Under the pieces are notes generated by a model. The model had not been told where the DNA came from. It saw only the letters and a program-made list of their open reading frames with translations, and did no database searches. Made by a program: the position numbers and the translations under genes. From Solirubrobacteraceae bacterium (GTDB lineage: Bacteria; Actinomycetota; Thermoleophilia; Solirubrobacterales; Solirubrobacteraceae), in NCBI GenBank assembly GCA_019683665.1, contig JADGIB010000007.1, positions 1-28,382 on the forward strand: a stretch of DNA of 28,382 nt, written 5' to 3'. Positions 14,025 through 22,447 of this stretch are shown piece by piece (the first letter of the stretch is position 1; each line of letters starts with the position of its first letter).

Positions 14025-14809
14025 CCCTGCATGGCGGCCTGGAAGGCGGGCAGATGGCGCCGGCTGGCCTCGAGCATCCGCTCGCGGTAGACCCCGTACA
14101 CCTCGTCGGTGTCGTGCAGGGTCACGCCCGGCACGGTCGGCGACGCGAACGTCGGCAGCTCGATGCCCCGCCGCGCCAGGCTGGTCGCCGTGCGCGCGAT
14201 CAGCTCGTGGGTGAGGGCCATCGCCATGACCGTCGAGCTTCCCGCGACCGGCCGCGACCAACCGTCGACGGGCACGATCGCGTCCTCGACCGGCGCGCGG
14301 GTGTCGATCACGACGTCGGCCACGTCGGCCAGCCGCTGGCCCGAGGAGTGCGAGGCGGGCTGGTCGAGCATCGCCTTGCAGGTGACGGCGACGACGAACA
14401 CGCCGCGCTCCTTGGCGTACAGCGCGGTCTCGATGCCGGCGGCGTTGCGGCCGCTGTGGCTGTAGACGATCAGCGAGTCGCCGGCGTTGATGGGCTGGTG
14501 GGCGAGGAACTTGTCGATGTAGCCCTCGGTGCGCTCGAGCCACAGCAGCTCGCGCACGCCGCCCGGCCCGAGCACGTTGTGCCACATGACGCGCGGGTCG
14601 GTGAGCGGGTTGAGGCCGACGAAGCTGCCGTAGCGGGGGAACGCCTCCTGGCAGGGGAGGACCGAGTGGCCCGACCCGAACAGGTGGACGAGCCCGCCGT
14701 CGGCGATCGACGACGCGAACCGGTCGGCCGCCTCGGCGAGCGCCTCGGCGTTGGCCCGTCCGGCCTCCTCGAGCAGGGAGATCAGCCGGGACAGGTACAG
14801 GTCAGCCAT
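14021..14809 (-). CDS. UPF0309-type SIS-domain sugar-phosphate protein
   Basis: The product is 262 aa with one SIS domain. GSGHS (45-49), DPRVMWH, LERTEGYIDK, SHSGRNA (117-123) and SSGQRLADVADVVIDT are characteristic of the UPF0309 family of putative phosphosugar-binding proteins. The biochemical reaction is not established; its place between the GntR regulator and the NagB-II-like gene suggests it handles a phosphorylated aminosugar, perhaps an isomer or a MurNAc/GlcNAc derivative. The start overlaps the gntR stop (TGATG), and its own stop overlaps the next ATG, so it is translationally coupled on both sides. It is clearly different in sequence from the two-domain SIS protein that follows. 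Confidence 0.82.
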   Translation of the reverse strand: MADLYLSRLISLLEEAGRANAEALAEAADRFASSIADGGLVHLFGSGHSVLPCQEAFPRYGSFVGLNPLTDPRVMWHNVLGPGGVRELLWLERTEGYIDKFLAHQPINAGDSLIVYSHSGRNAAGIETALYAKERGVFVVAVTCKAMLDQPASHSSGQRLADVADVVIDTRAPVEDAIVPVDGWSRPVAGSSTVMAMALTHELIARTATSLARRGIELPTFASPTVPGVTLHDTDEVYGVYRERMLEASRRHLPAFQAAMQG

Positions 14810-15579
14810 CAGGGGGTCCTTTCTCGGTGGTACGACGTGCGCAGCGTGGAGCGGATCTCGTAGCGGTCACCGCGCATCGTGGAGGCGGTGAACTCGAACG
14901 GCCCGCGGGCGTCGACGGTGGTCCGCTCGACGATGAACACGGGGCTGCCCGGCTCGATCTCGAGGATCTCGGCGTCCTGCGGCGAGGCCGAGCCGACCCG
15001 GTACACCTCGCGCGCCTCCTCGGGCACGATGCCGTAGCGCTCCCGCAGCAGCTCGTACAGCGAGGCGACGCCGCCGACGTGCTCGGCCAGGTCCGGCGCG
15101 CGGTCGGTGCGGATGTGCGCGGTCTGGATGCCCATCGGCGAGCCGTCGCCGAGGCGCAGGCGGCGCACGACGGTGACGTCGTCGCCCTCCTCGATCCCGA
15201 GCGCGTCGGCGACGCGGGCGCTGGCGGGCTCGACGCCGACGCCGATCATGCGCGAGCCGGCCCTCACGCCGAGGCGCAGCACCTCCTCGGTGAAGCTCGT
15301 CAGGCCCGAGTCGCCGGCGATCAGGCGGGCGTCCCGCACGAACGTGCCGCGGCCCTGGTCGCGGCGCAGCAGGCCCTCGGCCTCCAGCCGCGCGACGCCC
15401 TGGCGCACGGTGATGCGGCTGACGCCGAACGTCTCGCAGAGCTGGTCCTCGGTGGGGATCTGGAAGCCGGGCGGCCACTCGCCGCTGGTGATGCGGACGC
15501 GCAGCGCCTCCGCGAGCTGGTGCCACAGCGGCTCGGGCCGGCTGCGATCGAGCGGCTGCAGCGGCGTGCCGGGGGTCAA
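14809..15579 (-). CDS. GntR/HutC-family regulator with UTRA domain (DasR/NagR-like)
   Basis: The product is 256 aa from the TTG start. A GntR winged helix (about 12-78) shows PLWHQLAEALRVRI, IPTEDQLCETFGVSRITVRQGVARLEAEGLL and RGTFV. A UTRA effector domain (about 95-245) follows with GSPVFIVERTTVDARGPFEFTASTMRGDRYEI. DasR and NagR of this subfamily sense GlcN-6-P or GlcNAc-6-P, so this protein likely controls the surrounding operon. I prefer TTG at 15579: it overlaps the ROK stop (TTGA) and has GGAGG eight nt upstream. A GTG at 15594 in frame would add five Gly-rich residues but has no ribosome site. The probable operator is the AT-rich palindrome near 19660. Confidence 0.87.
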   Translation of the reverse strand: MTPGTPLQPLDRSRPEPLWHQLAEALRVRITSGEWPPGFQIPTEDQLCETFGVSRITVRQGVARLEAEGLLRRDQGRGTFVRDARLIAGDSGLTSFTEEVLRLGVRAGSRMIGVGVEPASARVADALGIEEGDDVTVVRRLRLGDGSPMGIQTAHIRTDRAPDLAEHVGGVASLYELLRERYGIVPEEAREVYRVGSASPQDAEILEIEPGSPVFIVERTTVDARGPFEFTASTMRGDRYEIRSTLRTSYHRERTP

Positions 15580-16478
15580 CGCCCCACCTCCCACCAGGTC
15601 GGCCCGTGACGGGCGGCCAGCAGCGCGCCGGCGATGCCGGCCCGGGCGCCGAACGCGCCGGCGCGGACGGGCACCTCGCGCAGGTGCGCGGGCAGGCGCC
15701 GCCGCAGCGTGGCGGCGAGATCATCCTCGAGCACGTCGAGCGCGTCGGCGACGCCGCCGGCCACGAGCACGAGCTCCGGGTCCAGCAGGGCGACCGCGCC
15801 CGCCAGCGCGGTGCCCAGGGCATCGGCGGCGCCGGCGATCACGTCGCGCGCGGCGGGGTCCCCGCGGCGCGCGGCCGCGATCAGCCCGCCGCCGTCGACC
15901 GGCGGCTCCATGGCCGCGCCGGCCGCGTCGAGCGCGCGGCCCGCCGCGCGCCGCGCCAGCCGGCGGCGGCGCGGGTCGCCCGCGGCGGCCAGGTCGGCGC
16001 ACGCCCAGCCGAACGAGCACGCGCCGCCGTGCGCGCCGCGGACGATGCGGCCCTCGGCGAGCACGGCCGAGCCGATCCCGGTGCCGACGGCGAGCAGGAT
16101 CGCGTCGCGCGCGCCGGCAGCCGCGCCCAGCGTGGCCTCGGCCAGCAGCGCGAGCTGCGCGTCGTTGCCCACGACGATCTCGGCGCCGGCGCCCGCGAGC
16201 GCGGCCGACAGATCGACCCCGTCGAGGAACGGCAGGTTCGGCACCCACCGCGCGCGCGTCCCGTCGGCCAGCCCGGGGATCGTCACCCCGACGCGGGCGA
16301 CGCCGCCGTGGCGCTCGCGCACGGCCGCCGCGTGGGCGCCGACGCGGCGGGCCAGGTCGGCGACCGAGGACGGCGCCGCGACCTCCCCCAGCGGCTCGAT
16401 CTCCAGCACGCCGTCGACCGGCGCGCAGGCCGCGCGGAGGCGGGTTCCGCCCAGGTCGATGCCGAGGACCGCGGTCAC
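15576..16478 (-). CDS. ROK-family sugar kinase, probable GlcNAc kinase
   Basis: The 300-aa product has the ASKHA fold: the phosphate-1 loop GIDLGGTRLRAA (6-17), GVTIPGLADG, GNDAQLALLAEATLGAA with the catalytic-type Asp, and the adenosine region LVLVAGGVADALDVL. After RGAHGGA the usual ROK zinc site (H...CxCGxxGCxE) is absent; SFGWACADL and an Arg-rich segment replace it, as in a zinc-less ROK subgroup. The context (NagA, SIS deaminase, ABC importer) suggests phosphorylation of imported GlcNAc to GlcNAc-6-P in the cytoplasm. The GTG start overlaps the stop of the permease gene (GTGA), so translation is coupled. Substrate specificity is inferred only from neighbours. Confidence 0.83.
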   Translation of the reverse strand: MTAVLGIDLGGTRLRAACAPVDGVLEIEPLGEVAAPSSVADLARRVGAHAAAVRERHGGVARVGVTIPGLADGTRARWVPNLPFLDGVDLSAALAGAGAEIVVGNDAQLALLAEATLGAAAGARDAILLAVGTGIGSAVLAEGRIVRGAHGGACSFGWACADLAAAGDPRRRRLARRAAGRALDAAGAAMEPPVDGGGLIAAARRGDPAARDVIAGAADALGTALAGAVALLDPELVLVAGGVADALDVLEDDLAATLRRRLPAHLREVPVRAGAFGARAGIAGALLAARHGPTWWEVGR

Positions 16479-17311
16479 CCCGACAGCCCCGTGCGCGCCA
16501 TCGTGTTGACGAAGAACCGCTGCAGCACGACGAACAGGAGGAGCGGCGGCAGCACGGCGAGCGTCGCGCCCGCCATGACGATCGGCGTGTTCTGCGCGCT
16601 GCCGGTGTAGGTGAGCAGGCGCGCGAGGCTGAGGACGATCGGCGCGTGGTCCTCGTTGCCCTGCAACACGGTCAGCGGCCACAGATAGCTGTTCCAGTGG
16701 TAGACGAACGCGAACAGCGCCAGCGTGGCCAGCGCGGGCAGCACGACCGGCGCGACGATCGAGAAGACGATCCGCAGCTCCGACGCGCCGTCCAGCCGCG
16801 CGGCCTCGATCAGCTCGTCGGGCACGCCGGCGATGAACTGGCGCATGAGGAAGATGCCGAACGCGTTGGCCAGGTTCGGCACGATCACGCCCGCCAGGTT
16901 CCCGTCGATCCCCAGCTGCCCGACGATCCGATACAGCGGGATCAGCGTGACGATCGGCGGGAGGAACATCGTGGCGATGAGCAGCGCGAACAGCGCGTCG
17001 CGGCCGCGGAAGCGGTACTTGGCGAACACATATCCCGCCAGGAGGCTGGTGACGAGGATGCCGGCGGTCGTGATCGTGGCGATGAGCGCGGAGTTCACGA
17101 ACGACCGGCCCACGTCGATCACGTCGCCGACCTGGCCGTAGGCCTCGAGCGTCGGCGAGCTCGGGATCCACACCGGCGGGCTCTGCAGCGCCTCCGACGG
17201 CGTCTTCAGGCTCGTCGCGACCATCCACAGGACCGGGAAGGCGGTGACGACGCAGACGAGCAGCGCGAACCCGTACAGCGACGTGCGGCTGACGAGGCGG
17301 CCCGCGCTCAT
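16475..17311 (-). CDS. ABC sugar transporter permease, MalG/CUT1 type
   Basis: The 278-aa product has six predicted membrane helices and the inner-membrane EAA loop EAARLDGASELRIVFSIVAPVVLP (Glu169, Gly175), which docks with the ATPase. Length and the FVNSALIATITTAGILVTSLLAGYVFAKYRFRGRD segment are those of the second CUT1 permease (MalG, NgcG, DasC type). It would form the channel with the permease encoded immediately upstream. Its ATG overlaps that gene's stop (ATGA). The cognate ATPase is encoded in the divergent nagA operon. The sugar is probably GlcNAc or chitobiose, judged from the locus. Confidence 0.92.
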   Translation of the reverse strand: MSAGRLVSRTSLYGFALLVCVVTAFPVLWMVATSLKTPSEALQSPPVWIPSSPTLEAYGQVGDVIDVGRSFVNSALIATITTAGILVTSLLAGYVFAKYRFRGRDALFALLIATMFLPPIVTLIPLYRIVGQLGIDGNLAGVIVPNLANAFGIFLMRQFIAGVPDELIEAARLDGASELRIVFSIVAPVVLPALATLALFAFVYHWNSYLWPLTVLQGNEDHAPIVLSLARLLTYTGSAQNTPIVMAGATLAVLPPLLLFVVLQRFFVNTMARTGLSG

Positions 17312-18201
17312 CGGTCCTCCGCCCTGCGCGCGAGCGCGAACACGAACGTCACGACGACCATCAGCGACAGCAGGAGCATCACCGCCATCGCGCTCGCCAG
17401 GCCGCCCTGGGAGCGCTCGATCCCGACCTGGCGGATGTGGTAGGTCAGGACGTTGGTGGACCCGACCGGGCCGCCCTGCGTGATCGCGACCACCGGCTCG
17501 AACACCTGGATCGCGTTGATCAGCGCGATCACCACGCAGAACAGCAGCGTGCGGCGCAGCAGCGGGATCGTCACGTACGCGTGCAGCTTCAGGGTGCGCG
17601 CCCCGTCGAGCGCGGCCGCCTCGAACACCGACGGCGAGATCTGCGTGAGGCCGGCGACGACCAGCACGGTGAAGTAGCCCAGCTGCTGCCAGACGTTGAG
17701 GAAGACCAGCGACACCAGCGCGGTGCTCGTGCTGCTCAGCCACGGCTGCGGCGCGATCCCGAACCAGCCGAGCGCCTCGTTGATCGGGCCCTCGCTGGGC
17801 GAGTACAGCTTCGACCACACGATCGCCACGGCGATCATCGGGATCGTGTAGGTGGCGAACAGCACGGTCCGCAGGACCGTGCGCCCGCGGATCGTGCTGC
17901 GCTGGATGATGATCCCCAGCACGACCGACAGCGGCAGGATCAGCGCGATCGACAGCCCGGCGTAGACGAACGTGTTGCGCCACGACTGGCGGAAGTCGCG
18001 CCCGACGATCGCGCCCTCGAACAGCGCCTTGAAGTTGTCGAGCCCCACCCAGGAGGCCTCGCTGAACGGGGTCGCGGTGGACCACTCGTGCAGCGACAGC
18101 CACAGGGTGAGGCCGATCGGGACGAGCACGAAGACGCCGATCAGCGCGACGCTCGGCGCCAGGAAGCCGACCGTCCACAGCGGCTGTCGCGCGACCCGCA
18201 T
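17308..18201 (-). CDS. ABC sugar transporter permease, MalF/CUT1 type
   Basis: The 297-aa product has six helices, the first at about residues 11-34, and the EAA loop EAAALDGARTLKLHAYVTIPLL (Glu194, Gly200). It has the N-terminal pattern PLWTVGFLAPSVALIGVFVLVPIGLTLWLSLHEW of CUT1 first permeases (MsmF, NgcF, DasB type) and no large periplasmic insertion as in enteric MalF. It partners with the following permease and with the lipoprotein encoded 24 nt upstream. The start at 18201 has only a weak ribosome site (ACGAG). Confidence 0.92.
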   Translation of the reverse strand: MRVARQPLWTVGFLAPSVALIGVFVLVPIGLTLWLSLHEWSTATPFSEASWVGLDNFKALFEGAIVGRDFRQSWRNTFVYAGLSIALILPLSVVLGIIIQRSTIRGRTVLRTVLFATYTIPMIAVAIVWSKLYSPSEGPINEALGWFGIAPQPWLSSTSTALVSLVFLNVWQQLGYFTVLVVAGLTQISPSVFEAAALDGARTLKLHAYVTIPLLRRTLLFCVVIALINAIQVFEPVVAITQGGPVGSTNVLTYHIRQVGIERSQGGLASAMAVMLLLSLMVVVTFVFALARRAEDR

Positions 18202-18225
18202 CTCGTGCTCGTCCCGTCCGGGCGC

Positions 18226-19587
18226 CTAGCCCGCGGCCCCCAGCACCGACTCGGCGTCGGCCTGGGCGCGCTCCTGCGCCTCCCGCGCGGTGATCTGGCC
18301 GGCCTGCAGCGCCTCGAGGTCCTTCTGCAGGGCCTCGGTGAACTCCTGGCCGCCGAGCACGATCGGGAACGGCTTGGCGTTCTCGAGCTGCTCGGTGTAG
18401 CCCTTCAGGAACGGGCGGTCCAGCTCATCGGCGTAGGCCTCCAGGTCGGAGGTGCGCGACGGCAGGATCCCCATCGACTGCAGCAGCTCGGCCATCGCGG
18501 ACGCGCCGTCCGTGCCCGACTCCGGCGAGTTGAGGTAGTCGAGGAAGTCCCACGCCGCCTGCTGCTCGGCGTCGTCGGCCTTGCCGTTGACGACGGTCAT
18601 CCACGAGTAGGAGACCGGGTGCGGCCCGTCGCCGCTGGGCCCGACCGGGATCGGCGCGGTGGCGACGTCCTCGAAGGCCTCCTTCATCCCCGCCTTCAGC
18701 GCCGACTCCCACCAGTTGGCCATGATGATCATCGCCGTCTTGCCGGAGACGAAGCTCTCCAGGTACGGGCCGGTCGTGTTCGCGTCGGCGGTGCTCATGG
18801 CCGGATCGGTGACCTTCGCCTTGCCGACGAGGTTCTCCACCAGCTCGAACGTCTGCAGCGCCTGCGGCGTGTCCAGCGCCGGCCTGCCGGCCTCGTCGAT
18901 GAGCTCGCCGCCGTTGGAGTACAGCAGCGACGTCCACGGATGGACGGTGCCGGCCGCCCACGAGCTGATGAGGCCGAAGCCCTGCTGCGTGATGCGGTCG
19001 CCGTCGCGCTTGGTGAGCTTCTCGGCGTCCGCGACGAGCTCGTCCCAGGTCGCGGGCGGCTCGCTGATGCCGGCCTCCTCGAACAGCTTCTTGTTGTAGT
19101 TCAGGGCATAGAGGTCGACCTCGTTCGGGAAGCCGTACACCTTGCCGTCGACGCTCGCGGCCGCGGCGAGGTTCGCGGGCCATTCGCTCTGGATCTCGGC
19201 GGCCTGCGCCTCGGGCGCCTCCGCGACGACGCCGTCGCGCACCAGCTCGGGCAGCCACAGGTCGTAGATGCCGGCCATCGTGGGGCCGTTGTCGCTGCCC
19301 GCCTGCGAGCGCAGCGTGGTCAGCAGGTCGGCGAACGGCACCGCGCGCACCTCGATGGAGACGTTCGGGTGCTCCTGCTCGTAGGCGTCGACGACCGACT
19401 CGAGCTTCGCCACCTGGTCGGGCGCCCAGTGGGTCAGGAACGAGATCTCGACCTGCTCTCCGCCGCCGCCGGTCGGCGCGGCGGCCGTGCCGCCGCCGGA
19501 GTCGTCGCCGCCGCCGCACGCGGCCAGGGCCAGCGCGCTGACCGCGCCGAGCGCGACGGTGGTCAGCCATCGGGACCTTCTCAGCAT
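18226..19587 (-). CDS. Extracellular sugar-binding lipoprotein of an ABC importer
   Basis: The 453-aa product starts with a lipoprotein signal: Arg-rich head, hydrophobic stretch, and lipobox LAAC with Cys24, followed by a Gly/Asp/Ser linker. The mature part is a cluster-B (MalE/UgpB-like) solute-binding protein: VEISFLTHWAPDQVAKLESVVDAYEQEHPNVSIEVRAVPFADLL, GKVYGFPNEVDLYALNYNKKLFEEAGI, MIIMANWWESAL, and a helical C terminus. It would sit on the outer face of the membrane and deliver sugar to the two permeases. It is the first gene of the seven-gene operon, with GAGGGGG before the ATG. Ligand: GlcNAc or chito-oligosaccharide by context. Confidence 0.92.
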   Translation of the reverse strand: MLRRSRWLTTVALGAVSALALAACGGGDDSGGGTAAAPTGGGGEQVEISFLTHWAPDQVAKLESVVDAYEQEHPNVSIEVRAVPFADLLTTLRSQAGSDNGPTMAGIYDLWLPELVRDGVVAEAPEAQAAEIQSEWPANLAAAASVDGKVYGFPNEVDLYALNYNKKLFEEAGISEPPATWDELVADAEKLTKRDGDRITQQGFGLISSWAAGTVHPWTSLLYSNGGELIDEAGRPALDTPQALQTFELVENLVGKAKVTDPAMSTADANTTGPYLESFVSGKTAMIIMANWWESALKAGMKEAFEDVATAPIPVGPSGDGPHPVSYSWMTVVNGKADDAEQQAAWDFLDYLNSPESGTDGASAMAELLQSMGILPSRTSDLEAYADELDRPFLKGYTEQLENAKPFPIVLGGQEFTEALQKDLEALQAGQITAREAQERAQADAESVLGAAG

Positions 19588-19649
19588 CGTTGTGCCCCCT
19601 CTCGGGAACGTCCCCCTCGCGCTCGCGCATCCGACGCAAGTGGGAATGA

Positions 19650-19675
19650 CGATAGAACGTTATAATGAATTATCG
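19650..19675. promoter_or_regulatory. Divergent promoter/operator of the aminosugar locus
   Basis: This AT-rich island contains a perfect dyad ATAAT-GA-ATTAT (19662-19673) nested within an outer inverted repeat CGATA (19650-19654) and TATCG (19671-19675). TATAAT (19661-19666) is a consensus -10 box for nagA; no clear -35 is present. The dyad covers this box and lies between the two divergent operons, so the GntR protein encoded in the locus is the obvious candidate to bind it. It does not resemble the DasR dre site (ACTGGTCTAGACCACT type). Confidence 0.6.
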
Positions 19676-19677
19676 AC

Positions 19678-19686
19678 GGAGGTGAT
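19678..19686 (+). promoter_or_regulatory. Near-perfect Shine-Dalgarno of nagA
   Basis: GGAGGTGAT matches the 16S rRNA 3' end over nine bases and fixes the nagA start at the GTG 3 nt after it (seven nt after GGAGG). It is the longest Shine-Dalgarno match I noticed in the window. Confidence 0.8.
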
Positions 19687-19689
19687 CCC

Positions 19690-20835
19690 GTGTCAACCAC
19701 CATCCTCACCGGGCCGCGCCTCCTGATCGACGGGCGCTGGTGCGACGGCGCCGTGACGATCCGCGACGGCCGCATCCACGCCGTCCTCGACGCGCCGCCC
19801 CGCGAGGGGAGCGGCGCCACCGTCGAGCGCCTCGACGGCGGCCTCCTCACCGCCGGGCTCGTCGACCTGCAGGTGAACGGGTCGGCCGGCGTCGACCTCG
19901 CCCACGCGGACCGCGCCGGGTGGCGCCGCGTGGCCGAGCACCAGGCCCGCCACGGCGTCACCGCGTTCGTCCCCACGTTCGTCACCGCCCCCCTCCAGCG
20001 GCTCGCGGCGGCCGTCGGCGCGACCGTCGACGCGGCGCTCGACCTGCGCGACCGGCGCGCCGCGCAGGTGCTCGGCGCGCACCTCGAGGGACCGTTCCTG
20101 TCCCCGTCCAAGCCCGGCGCCCACCCCGTCGACCTCCTGCGCATGCCCGAGCCCGCCGCGGTCGACGCGCTGCTGGCCGGCGGCACGCCGCTGATCATCA
20201 CCATCGCGCCCGAGCTCGACGGCGCCGCCGACGCCATCGACCGGCTGCTCGCCGCCGGCGTGCACGTGTCGATCGGCCACAGCATGGCCACCGCCGAGCA
20301 GACCGCGGCCGCCGCCGACCGTGGCGTGCGCCTGGTGACCCACCTCTTCAACGCGCAGCGCGCGTTCGGCCACCGCGAGCCCGGCCTGCCCGGCCGCGCG
20401 CTCGTCGACGAGCGGCTCGTCTGCGGGCTCATCGCCGACCGCGTCCACGTCGCCGACGACGCGCTGCGGCTCGCGTTCGCCGCGGCCGCCGGCCGGATCG
20501 CGCTCGTGTCCGACGCTGTGGCCGCCGCGGGCATGGCGCCCGGCCCGTTCCGCCTCGGCCCGATCGAGGCGGTCGCGGTCGCCGACGGCCCGCCGCGCCT
20601 GCCCGACGGAACCCTGGCCGGCAGCGCGCTGCACCTCGACGAGGCGGTGCGCAACGTCGTCGCGCTCGGGGTCGACCCGGCCGTGGCGATCGAGGCCGCG
20701 AGCGCGGTGCCCGCCGCCGCGCTCGGCGACGACGAGCGGGGCCGGCTGGCCGGGGGACGCCGCGCCGACCTGGTGTGGTGGGGCGACGACCTGCAGGTGC
20801 GGGCCGTCTGGATCGGCGGGGAGCGGATCGAATGA
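19690..20835 (+). CDS. nagA: N-acetylglucosamine-6-phosphate deacetylase
   Basis: The 381-aa product is of the amidohydrolase superfamily. It has the family sequence order: DGGLLTAGLVDLQVNGSAGVDL, metal-binding Glu133 in GAHLEGPFL, His197 in SIGHS, His218 in THLFNAQ, and the catalytic Asp275 in LVSDAV. It removes acetate from GlcNAc-6-P to give GlcN-6-P in the cytoplasm, feeding the NagB-II-like enzyme of the divergent operon. The length is normal. The GTG start is set by a strong ribosome site. It is followed after 10 nt by the ABC ATPase gene, so the two are co-transcribed, and it diverges from the transporter operon across a shared operator. Confidence 0.94.
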   Translation: MSTTILTGPRLLIDGRWCDGAVTIRDGRIHAVLDAPPREGSGATVERLDGGLLTAGLVDLQVNGSAGVDLAHADRAGWRRVAEHQARHGVTAFVPTFVTAPLQRLAAAVGATVDAALDLRDRRAAQVLGAHLEGPFLSPSKPGAHPVDLLRMPEPAAVDALLAGGTPLIITIAPELDGAADAIDRLLAAGVHVSIGHSMATAEQTAAAADRGVRLVTHLFNAQRAFGHREPGLPGRALVDERLVCGLIADRVHVADDALRLAFAAAAGRIALVSDAVAAAGMAPGPFRLGPIEAVAVADGPPRLPDGTLAGSALHLDEAVRNVVALGVDPAVAIEAASAVPAAALGDDERGRLAGGRRADLVWWGDDLQVRAVWIGGERIE

Positions 20836-20845
20836 GGAGGAGCGG

Positions 20846-21982
<1,137 letters not shown>

Positions 21983-21991
21983 CGCCGGCGC

Positions 21992-22447
21992 TCAGGCCAG
22001 CGCGGCGACGAGCGCGTCCAGCAGCGGCACCTGGCCGGGAACGAGCCTGCGCCGGGCGGTCTCCACGTCGACCCAGGCGACGCGGTCGACCTCCGGGAAC
22101 GTCGCCCGCCGGCCCGACCGGGGCGGCCACTCCATCTCGAACGTCGAGCTCGCGACCGTCTCGGGGTCGAGGTCGCCGGCCAGCGCCCAGGCGACGACGC
22201 GCTTGCCGCCGCGCTGGCGCGCCTCGCCGAGCGGGAGCGGGTCGCCCTCGGGCGGGGCGACGCCGAGCTCCTCGGCGAACTCGCGCCGGGCCGCCGCGTA
22301 CGGGGCCTCGCCCGGCTCGACCTCGCCCTTGGGGATCGACCAGGCGCCGTCGTCGCGGCGGGCCCAGTACGGGCCACCCGGGTGCGCGAGCAGGACCTCG
22401 AGGGCCCCGTCGCGCTCCCGGTGGAGCAGCAGCCCGGCGCTGATCAC
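21992..22447 (-). CDS. NUDIX hydrolase
   Basis: The 151-aa product is a single NUDIX domain. The box GEVEPGEAPYAAARREFAEELGV (41-63) contains the full G-x5-E-x7-RE-U-x-EE-x-G-U pattern, with Glu56, Glu59 and Glu60 for Mg2+. WSIPKGEVEPGE and the HPGGPYWARRDDGAW segment resemble the subgroup of bis(5'-nucleosyl)-tetraphosphatase-like NUDIX proteins with few known substrates. The GTG start overlaps the transketolase stop (GTGA), so the two are translationally coupled; a link to sugar-phosphate or nucleotide housekeeping is possible. It converges on the ABC ATPase gene with a 9-nt gap. Confidence 0.88.
   Translation of the reverse strand: MISAGLLLHRERDGALEVLLAHPGGPYWARRDDGAWSIPKGEVEPGEAPYAAARREFAEELGVAPPEGDPLPLGEARQRGGKRVVAWALAGDLDPETVASSTFEMEWPPRSGRRATFPEVDRVAWVDVETARRRLVPGQVPLLDALVAALA

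Noticed and set aside
19588..19689. DasR-type dre site in the aminosugar divergent region
   Set aside because: No ACTGGTCTAGACCACT-like sequence is present; the only dyads are the AT-rich ones reported.
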